A stretch of 64,000 nt of DNA from Corythucha ciliata (taxonomy: Eukaryota > Arthropoda > Insecta > Hemiptera > Tingidae). The stretch's first letter is position 1. Each line of letters begins with the position of its first letter. The DNA lies in the NCBI GenBank assembly GCA_038030265.1, contig CM075940.1, positions 8,370,001-8,434,000 of the forward strand. Direction: 5' to 3'. Under the pieces are notes generated by a model. That model worked only from the letters and a program-made list of their open reading frames with translations. It was not told the DNA's origin and ran no database searches. Both the position numbers and the translations under genes were made by a program. Below, one piece after another: positions 45,301 to 55,427 of this stretch.

Positions 45301-45839
45301 CTCGACTGTTTTCTGGTGAAGAGGCGCAAAAACCTCATGTTGTGAGTCCGAATGGTCTGCTGCTGAATCTCGCACTAAAATCCCATTTTCGCAAGTTTCG
45401 ACGCGCAATTTCGTGTGTTTGGGTTAGCTCAAATCGTGTTTAGCCTGCTGGGCCATACAGACTTTTGGGGAGAAAAACTGCCAGCTCTTTTTACCGTTTC
45501 AGGTCTAAAATTTAAAGTTTATCTCCAAAATTATCACTTTCCGGGGTGGGAGGGAGGGAAGTTTCAATTTTTCGACATAAAATCCGAAATAGAAGGCTAC
45601 AAACGACAGGTTTTCAGCAGATATGTATATTTTTTGGCGGATAGTGGCCGTTTCTGTGCAAATTCAGTCTCTGATGACCGTGAATTGACGCGATTCTAAC
45701 CTCCAGATCCTGTTAGAAGCCTGAAAAAAGGCAATGGTTCATCTATTATTTTCGCCAGTGAATCTGCCCGCAGGCGTGGTGGATCCAATTTTTCCTCAAG
45801 AGGAGTTGCACAGAATCCCCCCCCCCCATTTAACTCGTG

Positions 45840-46140
45840 AATGAGCACTATTTGTAGTGTCGAATTGACGTTTTTCTTTAATTTTAGGTGAAACTGAGTG
45901 CTTTTTCTCAATTCTACCTCGAACTATAGCCTATTTTCTTCATTTTAACCGTAAACAGGTCTCAAAAAACCGTGAAATAACGCATTTTTGATTTACTATT
46001 TTAATTACGGCCAGCACTGGGCATCGCCTATAAACCGCGAATAGGTGCGTTCTTTCAATTTCAGCCGCAAAAGAACAGTTTTTCCTCAATGTAACCTGTG
46101 AATGAACGCTATTTCTCAATTTTAGCCACGACAATTACAC
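45840..46140 (+). repeat. Degenerate array, family A (short)
   Basis: Words gtgaatgagcactattt, tttctcaattttagcc and tttctcaattctacc at about 30-base steps. Confidence 0.6.
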
Positions 46141-46319
46141 TATAATCAGGGCCGTTCTTAGCTCTTGCGGGGCCCCTTGGCGAGAACTATCGGGGGGGGC
46201 CGCCTAGCAGCCGGTGGAGACGCGGATTCAGGTTTTACTTAAAAGGCAGGGGTTTCAGAAATAATTGCATGCTTTGCTCTACAAAAAACTGGCTTGTTAG
46301 CCACTCGCATCCTTCAAAT

Positions 46320-46600
46320 AGGTAAACTACGTATTCCCACAAAAACCCGGATAAACTGACTACAGTCGCACCAAAAATGAAGATTTTCGCGCCTTAAAAA
46401 TGACTAAACTTACTATTTACGACCTAAAAATAGCAAAACTGGCGATTGTCGCTCCAATTGTAGCCAAACTGACCTCTCGTGCCTTATAAATTGCTAGACG
46501 AACGATTAGGGAGCCATGAAAATACCTGAAAAGTACATGATTCGTGCTCTAAAAATGGCTAAATTGACCATTCGCGCACGAAAAGCGGGCCTTGGCTTTC
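46320..46600 (+). repeat. Degenerate array, family D
   Basis: Units such as gccttaaaaatgactaaact, gacctaaaaatagcaaaact and gctctaaaaatggctaaatt, each followed by a cg-containing tail (gattgtc, accattcgcgc), at about 30 bases. It continues past the retrotransposon at 51846, so the element was inserted into it. Confidence 0.75.
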
Positions 46601-46623
46601 TGGATACTTGGCTTCCGAAAAAC

Positions 46624-46627
46624 AGCT
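46624..46627 (+). other. Target-site duplication, left (agct)
   Basis: agct before the left LTR is repeated at 51845-51848 after the right LTR; with the preceding c it could be a 5-base cagct. Ty3/Gypsy elements make duplications of 4-6 bases. Confidence 0.8.
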
Positions 46628-46988
46628 TGTCGTGCCTCCAATTTTATAACTTGCCTTCACTTTTATTTTATTTTAAAAACAAATAAATGCAGGCGAGCGA
46701 GGAGTATAAAAGACGGCCCATTTCCCCGGTCTCCTTCAGTCTTTCCTGAGTCGTCATACCGTCTATCCCGTCGCTCGTCCTCTTCCAAACTATCGTTTTG
46801 TTTATTTTATTTTATTTTCTTCCGAGAGTTCACCTCTTTGCCAGAGCGCTGCCCGGTGGCCAGTCCCTAAAAGGATCACCCTCCGGCGCGCTTCACCTCT
46901 GAGTGCTCTCACCTCGCGACCAATTAGTTTGTGGAAGCCGGGAGTCAGAAGCTGATACTATCTCACCCGGTCCGGCTGACCACAAAAC
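46628..46988 (+). repeat. LTR, left, element 1 (361 bp)
   Basis: Starts tgtcgtgcctccaatt and ends gaccacaaaac. Has a TATAAAA box at 46705-46711. The end of the LTR is directly followed by tggtgacc. Matches the right LTR almost base for base. Confidence 0.92.
46705..46711 (+). promoter_or_regulatory. LTR TATA box
   Basis: TATAAAA in a gaggag/gacgg context; also present in the right LTR at 51457-51463. Likely RNA polymerase II promoter of the element. Confidence 0.6.
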
Positions 46989-47004
46989 TGGTGACCCCGA
47001 CGTG
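46989..47004 (+). promoter_or_regulatory. Primer-binding site, element 1
   Basis: tggtgaccccgacgtg directly follows the LTR; the opening TGG pairs with tRNA CCA ends. The other element has a near-identical site (tggtgacccccgac). Which tRNA it matches was not determined. Confidence 0.8.
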
Positions 47005-47024
47005 ATTTTTTTCACACACCCAAC

Positions 47025-47822
47025 ATGGTCGACAACGCTGGTGATGGAGGTGCAGGTGACAATCACGCTGCGGCAACGTACTCCGTGCGGTTACCTCCGT
47101 TCTGGGAAGAAGATCCCACGTTATGGTATCTACAAGTCGAGGCAGTTTTCGCTTCTAACAATATCGTCGGTGAATTGAGACAGTTCCAAATAGTACTTGG
47201 ACAACTTCCTTACAAGGTTCTTACGCAAGTCACTGACCTAGCCAAGAACCCGGGAAACACTCCGTACACGACTCTCAAGAACAGACTGACCAATCTTTTC
47301 AGTCAAAGTGAGGAACGACGAATTACTCGCCTCCTGGAGGAAACTCACTTGGGTGACGCCAAACCTTCACAGTTATTGCGCCAAATGCAGACTCTCGCCG
47401 GCGCCAATGCCACAGACCAAGTGCTTAAAACAATCTGGTTAAGGGCCTTGCCTACCCGGATGAAGACGATTCTAGCCGTTCTCGAGGAAGATAACATCAC
47501 GCGGATTGCTGATGTCGCCGACAAGTTCTATGAATCCGATCAAGAAGCTTTCAGTCGTCCGTCAAACGATCCAAGGATAGAACAATTAACTCAAGAGCTC
47601 CGTCTGTTGCGATTTAGTATGGCGGAAATTCAAACGAATCATCGCTCACGCTCTAGAACTTCACGTGGGACCGATCAACGACGATCAAGATCTCGATCTC
47701 AGTCAAAAACTACCCGACTCTGTTATTATCACCGGCGTTTCGCTGAGAAGGCTAAGAAATGCGTTTCACCCTGCAACTGGAACGAAAATCAACTGCAAGA
47801 CATGGGTTCCTCGGAAAACTAA
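47025..47822 (+). CDS. gag of element 1, 265 aa
   Basis: The ATG lies 36 bases after the LTR. Contains LPPFWEEDPTLWYLQVEAVF, TLKNRLTNLFSQSEERRI and ALPTRMKTILAVLEED, the conserved capsid-type stretch of arthropod Gypsy gags of this kind. Near the C-terminus is a basic Arg/Ser region and a Cys-Tyr-Tyr-His ... Cys-x3-Cys cluster, a variant nucleocapsid zinc motif. Intact. Its end overlaps the next frame by about 60 bases, so protease would be reached by a minus-1 shift, which is usual for such elements. Confidence 0.9.
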   Translation: MVDNAGDGGAGDNHAAATYSVRLPPFWEEDPTLWYLQVEAVFASNNIVGELRQFQIVLGQLPYKVLTQVTDLAKNPGNTPYTTLKNRLTNLFSQSEERRITRLLEETHLGDAKPSQLLRQMQTLAGANATDQVLKTIWLRALPTRMKTILAVLEEDNITRIADVADKFYESDQEAFSRPSNDPRIEQLTQELRLLRFSMAEIQTNHRSRSRTSRGTDQRRSRSRSQSKTTRLCYYHRRFAEKAKKCVSPCNWNENQLQDMGSSEN

Positions 47823-47962
47823 GCACGACATCAGTCACGACGGGATCTGATGTCGACATTCCAACCCGTCGCCTCTTCATTCTAGATCTCAACTCGTCGG
47901 AATACTTCCTGGTTGATACCGGAGCGGACGTTTCAGTATTACCAAAAAAAAGGGTAGCATAA
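47759..47962 (+). pseudogene. pol of element 1, protease part
   Basis: Aspartic protease with the active-site VDTGADVSVLP (Asp-Thr-Gly at 47915-47923), preceded by RRLFILDLNSSEYFL. The frame is minus 1 to gag. It stops at 47960-47962 right after a run of eight A (47944-47951), while the following pol sequence is open in yet another frame from that run. A one-base change in the A run, or a slip there, separates protease from reverse transcriptase. A sequencing error in the homopolymer is possible. Confidence 0.8.
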
Positions 47963-47976
47963 TTCATGAGGCTAAC

Positions 47977-50550
47977 TTGACTCTGCAAACGGTCAACAAT
48001 TCACCCATCCAGGTGTACGGAATCGAACACAGGAAACTGGATTTGGGAATACGACGATCGTTCCCGTGGGATTTCATCTCGGCTGAAGTCGTTCACCCCA
48101 TCATAGGAGCCGACTTCTTAGCACATTACGGCCTCACTCCCGATCTCCGCAAAAAAGAGTTACTGGACACTAACACGGGACTAAAGGTCACCGGACGAGT
48201 ACGAACTTCAAACGTTCCGACCGTCTCAGCCATTCCTCGAAACTCAGCTCTTCGGGAACTTTTGAAGGAATTTCCTGGTCTAACTAAGCCCACGCCTCGA
48301 TCACCTGTGAATCCCGAAGGAATCTACCACTTTATCGAGACTCAAGGTCCACCCGTGCACTGCAAGGTTCGACGACTTGCTCCAGATCGGTACCAGGCAG
48401 CGAAAAAAGAATTTTCCCGCATGATGGAAGAAGGGATTTGCAGACCGTCAAGCAGCCCATGGTCAAGCCCTCTTCATATTGTCAATAAGAAGGACGGAAC
48501 GGTACGCCCTTGTGGGGACTATCGACAACTGAACAGTCGCACCATTCCCGACAGATACGGAATACCGAGCCTTCATGACTTCACATATCATTTGGCCAAT
48601 ACAACAATATATTCCACCCTCGACATAAACCGAGCTTATCATCACATACCGATTGCACCCCAAGACATCCCAAAGACAGCGATATTAACACCGTTCGGGC
48701 TTTTCGAGTTCGTCAAAATGGGATTTGGTCTTAGGAACGCCGGACAATCTTTTCAACGATACATGGATCAAATATTTCGAAATATACCTTTCGTTTTCGT
48801 TTATATCGACGACATCTTAATAGCGTCTCGCAACGAAAAGGAACACAAGGAACACCTTCATATAGTCTTAAGTCTTCTGGACAAACATCGACTAACACTA
48901 AATGTTGACAAGTGCGTTCTGGGTCAAGCACAGGTTAAATTTCTGGGATATTCAGTCTCGGCGGAAGGAATCGCGCCACTAGAAGACCGAGTCAAGGCGA
49001 TCAACGAAATACCACCGCCAAAAACAGTTCGTGATCTTAGAAGATTCTTAGGAATGGTGAATTTCTACCGAAAAAGTCTTCCTGGTGCAGCAGTAATTCA
49101 AAAACCCCTCAATCAATATCTCACTTCGTCTAAAAAAAACGATAAGATTCCCGTCGAATGGAAGCAATCGTCTCTAAAAGCTTTTGAGGATCTCAAACGA
49201 TTACTGTCCTGTGCCACAAAGCTTGCACACCCTCGTCAAGAAGCCCAACTTTTCTTGGTAACCGACGCAAGTGATTCGGGAATAGGGGCTTCCTTGGAGC
49301 AGCTCGTCAATGGAAAATTGGAACCTCTCGGATTTTTTTTACGAACACTCAACATTGCCCAGGCTAATTATAGTACACGCGATAAGGAGCTTCTGGGAAT
49401 ATACGAAGCCGTACGCTATTTCCGACCATTCCTCGAAGGACGACAATTCACTGTCCTTACGGATCATCAGCCTTTGACTCACGCATTTAAGAACAACTCA
49501 GCCACGGCTTGTCCCCGACGTCTTCGGCAATTAAACTTCATTTCTCAGTTCACGACTTCCATACAATACAGGAAGGGGGAAGAAAATCTGGTCGCCGACG
49601 CTCTCAGTCGCATTGCTACGGTCAACCTAACCGAGGATTACTCAGCATTAGCATCAGCTCAAAAGGATGATTCAACTCTTCTGACTTTGATGACACAACC
49701 CAATCTCCGCTTCGACCAATGCCCCATTCCGGGAACCGATATCACAATAACTTGTGAAACTTCCACCGGGAGCCCTCGTCCGTATCTACCAACGTCCTTC
49801 AGAGAAGCCGCTTTTCTTCGGCTCCATAAACTCAGTCATCCAGGGATCAAGGCTTCCCGGATCCTGGTCGCACAAAGGTATTTCTGGCCCTCTATGAATA
49901 CAGACGTCGGTCTCTGGGTTAAAAAATGTTTAGCGTGTCAAGCTAGTAAAGTAACTCGCCACACGAAAACACCCACAGGGAAGTTCGGCCCAGCCAACAA
50001 GTTGGAACACGTCCACATTGATATCGTCGGTCCATTACCGCAATCAGGAGGGAAAAGATACTGCTTGACTATGATCGACAGAACATCACACTGGGTTGAA
50101 GCCATTCCCTTAGCTTCCATCGAGAGCAGTATTGTCGCTAGAAAATTCTTCAAGCACTGGATTACTCGTTTCGGCACGCCCGACCGAATTTCCACTGACC
50201 AAGGTCGCCAATTCGAGTCGAATCTCTTCAAAAACTTAATGAGAATGTTAGGTATACAGCGAATTCGTACAACAGCCTATCACCCTCAAAGCAACGGAGC
50301 TATTGAACGCTGGCACCGTTCATTAAAGACGGCGTTAACGGCCTACCTGGACGTGCCACATTGGACGAACGCTCTTGGTCCAGTTCTTCTTGGTCTCCGG
50401 TCAGCCATCAAACGGGACGAAGGATTGTCAGCAGCTGAACTTCTTTACAACCAACCTTTAAGGTTGCCTGGAGATCTGTTCACTTCTTCCTCAACAAACG
50501 AGCTCCTTCGCGCAAACGCGTTCGATGATTTCCTCCCGAGCCTACGCTAA
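47977..50550 (+). CDS. pol of element 1: reverse transcriptase, RNase H, integrase (857 aa)
   Basis: One long open frame. It has a protease remnant (IIGADFLAHYGL), then reverse transcriptase (about residues 120-310) with [33 protein letters not shown] and the catalytic YIDD at residues 276-279. Then RNase H with VTDASDSGIGASLEQLV and LTDHQPLTHAF, and integrase with a His/Cys zinc region (HPGIKASRIL ... CLACQASK) and DD35E residues Asp682, Asp741 and Glu777. It opens without an ATG; reading begins within the A run upstream. It stops early in the integrase C-terminal part, where the sequence continues in another frame. Confidence 0.95.
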   Translation: MTLQTVNNSPIQVYGIEHRKLDLGIRRSFPWDFISAEVVHPIIGADFLAHYGLTPDLRKKELLDTNTGLKVTGRVRTSNVPTVSAIPRNSALRELLKEFPGLTKPTPRSPVNPEGIYHFIETQGPPVHCKVRRLAPDRYQAAKKEFSRMMEEGICRPSSSPWSSPLHIVNKKDGTVRPCGDYRQLNSRTIPDRYGIPSLHDFTYHLANTTIYSTLDINRAYHHIPIAPQDIPKTAILTPFGLFEFVKMGFGLRNAGQSFQRYMDQIFRNIPFVFVYIDDILIASRNEKEHKEHLHIVLSLLDKHRLTLNVDKCVLGQAQVKFLGYSVSAEGIAPLEDRVKAINEIPPPKTVRDLRRFLGMVNFYRKSLPGAAVIQKPLNQYLTSSKKNDKIPVEWKQSSLKAFEDLKRLLSCATKLAHPRQEAQLFLVTDASDSGIGASLEQLVNGKLEPLGFFLRTLNIAQANYSTRDKELLGIYEAVRYFRPFLEGRQFTVLTDHQPLTHAFKNNSATACPRRLRQLNFISQFTTSIQYRKGEENLVADALSRIATVNLTEDYSALASAQKDDSTLLTLMTQPNLRFDQCPIPGTDITITCETSTGSPRPYLPTSFREAAFLRLHKLSHPGIKASRILVAQRYFWPSMNTDVGLWVKKCLACQASKVTRHTKTPTGKFGPANKLEHVHIDIVGPLPQSGGKRYCLTMIDRTSHWVEAIPLASIESSIVARKFFKHWITRFGTPDRISTDQGRQFESNLFKNLMRMLGIQRIRTTAYHPQSNGAIERWHRSLKTALTAYLDVPHWTNALGPVLLGLRSAIKRDEGLSAAELLYNQPLRLPGDLFTSSSTNELLRANAFDDFLPSLR

Positions 50551-50962
50551 CCTTCGGGATCGACCTGACTCAAACAAACCATTCGTCAGTCAAGACCTCC
50601 AAGAATGCACCCACGTTTTCCTCCGCAATGAAGTCGTCAAGCGCGCATTGCATCCTACGTATAGCGGCCCATTTCAAGTTCTTTGGCGTGACAATAAGAC
50701 AATGAAGATTTCGTTACCCAACAGAGAAGCTCTAGTCTCATTAGACCGCGTAAAACCAGCTTACACCCTAGTCTCACCTTCCGACATTGTCCCTACAGCT
50801 CCGCTTTACGAATTACTACCGCAAGAAACAGAAGCTCAACCAGCCGCTACATCTCTTGACGAAACTTCTCACTCCGAACCTCAACCGGTGATCGAACCAT
50901 ACAGGACAAGATTCGGAAGAATATCTCGACCACCTGTTCGTTTCGACCCATGCCTGTTCTAA
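50525..50962 (+). pseudogene. pol of element 1, integrase C-terminal part, out of frame
   Basis: Open frame continuing the integrase tail: SNKPFVSQDLQECTHVFLRN, then PTYSGPFQVLWRDNKTMKIS and VSLDRVKPAY, the SH3-like DNA-binding end of Gypsy integrases, followed by a Pro/Glu-rich tail. Plus 1 relative to the main pol frame, with an overlap at 50525-50550, so a small indel has cut the polyprotein. The equivalent region of element 2 is in one frame with its integrase core. Confidence 0.85.
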
Positions 50963-51379
50963 AAAAAAAAACTTCAGATTTAAAAAAAAACTTCGGCTTC
51001 AGTTTTCAAGCTAAAAATTATCCTTAGTCAGCTGAAACATCCAATTTTATTTTTATTCTATCTCCCAACATGAACGCGCGGAGGTATTCGAAACAATCCT
51101 CAAAGAAATGAGGGAAGAAGCGATTGTAATCCGCCAGCCGGTTTCAAGTTTACTTCGCTCGACCATCCCCTGGAGAAGGCCTCCGCTCATCGAGCACGAT
51201 TACGTTCCTACGCCTATCTCAGGCCCACAGAAGGCCCGGACCGTCGCACGATGCCACCGGACTACTCAAACTCCAGCTCGCCGGAATATAACCGCGGACC
51301 CGGACCGTTCAGTCGTCAACGCACAGGGGAATGACAAGGCCACGCAAACCTAAGGTTTACGGCAAGTCAGGGGGGCGTG
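50963..51379 (+). other. Element 1 region between pol and right LTR
   Basis: Two A-rich stretches near 50963-50990, then a 246-base open frame (51108-51353) with no family resemblance and no envelope-like membrane segment. Ends in caggggggcgtg, the likely polypurine tract, next to the LTR. Confidence 0.55.
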
Positions 51380-51844
51380 TGTCGTGCCTCCAATTTTATA
51401 ACTTGCCTTCACTTTTATTTTATTTTAAAAACAAATAAATGCAGGCGAGCGAGGAGTATAAAAGACGGCCCATTTCCCCGGTCTCCTTCAGTCTTTCCTG
51501 AGTCGTCATACCGTCTATCCCGTCGCTCGTCCTCTTCCAAACTATCGTTTTGTTTATTTTATTTTATTTTCTTCCGAGAGTTCACCTCTTTGCCAGAGTG
51601 CTGCCCGGTGGCCAGTCCCTAAAAGGATCACCCTCCGGCGCACTTCACCACTGAGTGCTCTCCACGCGTTTCCCTTTCAGAGAGTTCACCTCTTTGCCAG
51701 AGCGCTGCCCGGTGGCCAGTCCCTAAAAGGATCACCCTCCGGCGCGCTTCACCTCTGAGTGCTCTCACCTCGCGACCAATTAGTTTGTGGAAGCCGGGAG
51801 TCAGAAGCTGATACTATCTCACCCGGTCCGGCTGACCACAAAAC
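51380..51844 (+). repeat. LTR, right, element 1 (465 bp, internal duplication)
   Basis: Same ends as the left LTR, but 104 bases longer. The block agagttcacctctttgccag through gagtgctct occurs twice (51577-51662 and 51679-51764), joined by ccacgcgtttccctttc. The second block is identical to the left LTR; the first has a few substitutions. Confidence 0.92.
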
Positions 51845-51845
51845 A

Positions 51846-52060
51846 GCTAAATTGGCTCCACGCACTCTGAAAATGGCTAAAAACTGACGATTCGCACCCT
51901 AAAAATGCCTATGCAGATGACTCCCGCCATGAAAAGGGCAAAAGCGCGCCAAGAATGGCCAAAACTGAGCACTCCCGCCTCCGAAAAATTGACTCTATAC
52001 GCCCTAAAAATAGATTCGTGCCCTAAAAGTATCAACACCGGTTGTGTTTCATTTGTTGAC
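51846..52060 (+). repeat. Degenerate array, family D, right of element 1
   Basis: Units such as gctaaattggctccac, ctgaaaatggctaaaaactg and cctaaaaatgcct continue the pattern of 46320-46600 in the same orientation. Confidence 0.65.
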
Positions 52061-52639
52061 TCGTTTGAAAATAATGGCGTTGCCGAAACCGCGGTCACGA
52101 TAGTTCAAATAAAACAATTGGGAGAAGATTTTTCATTTCTTGGCCTACATTATGAAAATACATTATGAAAATTCTACAACCCCAAGACAGTTACAACGTA
52201 CAAAGAGATCCAAAAAGCCCTTCAAAACAGACTATTTGTCAATAAAATTAATGATGTTCAAAAATGGCGATTCATCCATGAAACTGCGGGATTTTTTTTT
52301 TGCGATTAATAGCAGATTGAACCGGACAGTATACCTACCTATTTTGCACTTTTGTGGAAAGAATATTTTGCTAGCCCGGCCAATGAAATTACCTGTCTGT
52401 TCGTCTCTGTAGCCGTCAAAAGTGCCCGAAATAAGCGGCTGAAACGAAGGACTTGGACGGGGAATGTTCACAAACTTGGCCGGGTCACGATCAATTGAAT
52501 CGAAAGTGGAAAATTGTCGAACTGCAGAGGCAGACTGCAAGCGCAGTAAGAGTGGTCTCCATTGAGACACGTCGTTCCTGGGGGCTGAAGTTGAAACACG
52601 TTCAAGTTTCGTACCGAGAGATCCGACTTAGCTCTGTCT

Positions 52640-53160
52640 CAATTGAATAAACAAGTTCCGTGGGTTCGGCTCTTTCAAATATTAATTTCGATGGTTTGGC
52701 TTAACCGACAAGCTAATTTTGTAAAATTGTCTTCTTCAAAAGACAATTTCGCGAGGTTTCCCTCATTTGAAAAAGTAATTTCGCGTGATCTCCAGGGGGA
52801 ATTTCCAGGATTTGCCTCTTTAAAGCGTCAATTGGGCAGATTTCTCTTCTTTTAAACCCCAAGGTTTGGTCCACTTTAGCTACGAAATTTCTTGGATTTG
52901 GCTATTTAAAATGGACATTTCGGGTGTTTGGCTCAAATACGCCAATTCCACTTTCACATGTTTGGATCTTTCAAGACCCTTTTTTGTGGATAAGGCGCCT
53001 TCAAAGCCAATTTCGCGGATTTTCATGGTTGGAAAATCCAATTTCTTGGGGCTGAATTCTTCAAAAACCAAATAATTCGGATTTTTAGCACTGTAAAACC
53101 CGAATTTCCCGGATTTTCTCTCCGTTAAAAATCATTATTTTCTGGGTTTGGGCATTTTAG
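52640..53160 (+). repeat. Degenerate array, family B
   Basis: Units such as ggctctttcaaatattaatt, ggctatttaaaatggacatt and ggatctttcaagaccctttt, with tcgcg or tcgatgg after each, at about 31 bases. Confidence 0.7.
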
Positions 53161-53329
53161 AGCACGATTTTCAATCGTTTCAACAGAAGTACCTCAAAAT
53201 TGTAAAATTTAAGCCAAGTGTAACCCCCCCCCCCATGGGTCGGGGCCCCTAGGCGGTCGTCTACCATGTCTACCCCCTAAAAATGGCCATGACTATAATC
53301 AACAAAAAACTGTGACAATTTTGCCAATT

Positions 53330-54060
53330 CATTTTCCCTCAATTTTAGCCGCAAATTCGTGCTTTAATGTCAATTCTGCCTTGAGCAATTCCCCCCTTCA
53401 AATTTCAACAGTGAAAAGGTCCACATAATACTCATGTTAACGAATTTCATTAATTTTGATCCGGACGTTGCATCGCGAACCTTAAAATATGTATTTTCCT
53501 CAATGTGCCTTAATTTTAGCCCTAAAATAAGAACTTTTTCAAAAATGTGTGCGCTAAGTTGCCCTCTTTCTCGATTATACCCGCAAACTTGCTATATAAA
53601 TGTATAAAAACAGTCAATTATCTCTTTTTCGCAATATTCACCTAGATGTTGGTTTGAGAAACCACGAACTGGTGCCTTCTCTCAATTTTGCGTGCGTGAA
53701 TGAGCACTATTTCTCAATTTTAGCCGTGAATTGGCATTTTTCCTCAATTTCAACCTCAAATGAGCGATTTTTCTCAATTCTAAATTGAACGCTCAATTTA
53801 TTTTGTCAATTTTAGTTGTGAAAAGATGTAAACCTTGAGTTAGCGCATTTTCTTAATTTCGCTTAATTTTGATTGCGAAACCGCAAATTGACGTGTTTTC
53901 TCAATTTCAACCGCGAACAATGAGCAGATTTATTTCTCAAGTTCAACGTGAATCAGCGCTATTTCTCAATTCTAGTCGTGAATGGGTGTTTTCGCTCAGT
54001 AATAGCCGGAAAATGTCCTTTTCATGGATTTCATCCGCGAACGAGCACTTTTTCTCAAGA
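53330..54060 (+). repeat. Degenerate array, family A
   Basis: Words ctcaattttagcc, gtgaattggca, ctcaatttcaacc and cgcgaacaatgag recur at about 30 bases. Ends at a C-run (54067-54077). Confidence 0.7.
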
Positions 54061-54103
54061 CGTGCGCCCCCCCCCCCAAACTCTGAATCCGTGTGCCTGG
54101 CTG

Positions 54104-54148
54104 GCTGCCCACCCCTTGATCATGGGCTGGCTACGCCCCTGAGGCCAC
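54104..54148 (+). repeat. Dispersed repeat, copy 2
   Basis: Partner of 33984-34028, sharing gctgcccacccc, gggctggctacgc and gccac in order, with a few substitutions. Adjoins a C-run. Confidence 0.6.
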
Positions 54149-54201
54149 TCTGCACTATTTGATCATAACAGCCGAACTGGATTAATTGGACCAAAAGGGC
54201 T

Positions 54202-54357
54202 TAAAGGGTCTTTCGACCACTTTGATCGTGTTGAAGACAAGGTTAAGCAAAATAACTTTTTTTATTTCTTCCGAAATCAACTAAACTAAAAATTGGAATT
54301 TTTTTACATGTGTCACAAAAAAATAAATAAAAATGACGAGGATGCTTTGCCGCCACA
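54202..54357 (-). repeat. LTR, 3' end of element 2 (156 bp)
   Basis: On the minus strand starts tgtggcggcaaagcatcc and ends cgaaagaccctttA. By eye identical to 58366-58521. Very short for a Gypsy LTR. No clear TATA box. Confidence 0.93.
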
Positions 54358-55395
54358 CTAGCCCCTCACGGAGACTGGAAGTCCATCATGCTCGAAGTGA
54401 ACGTGACGGTCTGAACGAGTCGAAGGAGTGAGGTTGGGCTTCCCGGCGGAATTCAATGATGTGACAGAGGGAGTTTCGGGCATAACGTATGCTGGTTTGA
54501 GCCGGTCTATGTTGACGTTAGTGTTTGTTCCGATGATGAGTAGGGTGAAAGACTTCAGGGTTCGTTTCAGAACAGGGTAGGGTCCAGTGTATGGTGGCTG
54601 AAGAGCTGGACGATGCGTGTCGTTGCGAAGAAAGACACGAGAACATGTTGACAGGTCTTGGAAAACAAACGGTTTTTTGTTTGAGTGGTTCGATGCGGAG
54701 GTGGGTCGGAGGGTTTCCATTTGACGACGGAGACGAGTAACGAAGTTGGATGGGTCGAGTTCGAGTTGAATGTCCAGTCGAGAATCTAGCAGATCTCCGG
54801 GTAGGCGAAGTGGTTGTCCGTATGTCAATTCTGCAGACGAGGCTTTGAGGTCTTCCCGAAAAACGCTACGGAGACCGAGGAGGACGATGGGAAGTGCCTG
54901 TAGCCAATTCATCTCGGGATGACACATAAGGGCGGCTTTGAGTTGACGGTGGAAACGTTCGACTAATCCATTAGCCTGAGGATGATAGCTAGTTGTTCTA
55001 CAGCGTATCGTGCCGAGCGTTGATCCGAGAGCGCGGAAAAGTGCGGATTCGAATTGGCGCCCTTGATCTGTCCGAAGAGGAGTTCCAAAGCGGGAGATCC
55101 AGCAATTTAAGAGGGCTTCGGCAACGTTGACTGCAGTGGCGGTCTCGAGTGGCCAGACTTCAGGCCAACGAGTGAATCGGTCGATGACTGTAAGACAGTA
55201 GTGGTATAGGCCGGCGGGAGGTAGGGGTCCAATGATGTCAACGTGTATGTGGTCGAAGCGTGATGACGGTGTGGTGAAGGAGGTGATAGGGGCATATACG
55301 TGTCGAGATACTTTGGCTCGTTGGCAGGAAACGCACGGCTGTGTCCAGGAACGACAATTACGACGTATTCGAGGCCATACGAAACGTTCGGACAC
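54358..55395 (-). CDS. pol of element 2: integrase (345 aa of open frame)
   Basis: Integrase with WTQPCVSCQRAKVSRH (zinc-region cysteines) and DD35E catalytic residues Asp53 (HVDIIGPL), Asp110 (RTDQGRQFES) and Glu146 (NGLVERFHRQ), then KPFVFQDLSTCSRVFLRND and DRLKPAYVMPE of the C-terminal domain. The ATG used is internal; the integrase begins upstream, beyond the frameshift near 55480-55500. The stop codon TAG (54358-54360) abuts the LTR with no spacer and overlaps the purine-rich gaggggctag that would prime plus-strand DNA. Confidence 0.92.
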   Translation of the reverse strand: MSERFVWPRIRRNCRSWTQPCVSCQRAKVSRHVYAPITSFTTPSSRFDHIHVDIIGPLPPAGLYHYCLTVIDRFTRWPEVWPLETATAVNVAEALLNCWISRFGTPLRTDQGRQFESALFRALGSTLGTIRCRTTSYHPQANGLVERFHRQLKAALMCHPEMNWLQALPIVLLGLRSVFREDLKASSAELTYGQPLRLPGDLLDSRLDIQLELDPSNFVTRLRRQMETLRPTSASNHSNKKPFVFQDLSTCSRVFLRNDTHRPALQPPYTGPYPVLKRTLKSFTLLIIGTNTNVNIDRLKPAYVMPETPSVTSLNSAGKPNLTPSTRSDRHVHFEHDGLPVSVRG

Positions 55396-55427
55396 GAGGC
55401 GAGTGGAAGCTTTGACGCCGGGATGGC

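Larger units (their letters stand above)
46628..51844 (+). mobile_element. Ty3/Gypsy LTR retrotransposon 1 (plus strand)
   Basis: Complete structure: LTR 46628-46988, primer-binding site from 46989, gag, protease, reverse transcriptase, RNase H, integrase (Gypsy order), purine-rich tract, LTR 51380-51844, agct target duplication. No envelope gene. LTRs are almost identical outside a duplicated block in the right one, implying recent insertion, but pol is split by frameshifts at about 47944-47951 and 50525-50550. The gag ending with a Cys/His cluster and the short 36-base leader recall Mag-like arthropod elements; that lineage call is from memory. Confidence 0.95.

Noticed and set aside
51108..51353. 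Envelope gene in retrotransposon 1
   Set aside because: Short, no signal peptide, no membrane segment or fusion-like region; the element has no env.
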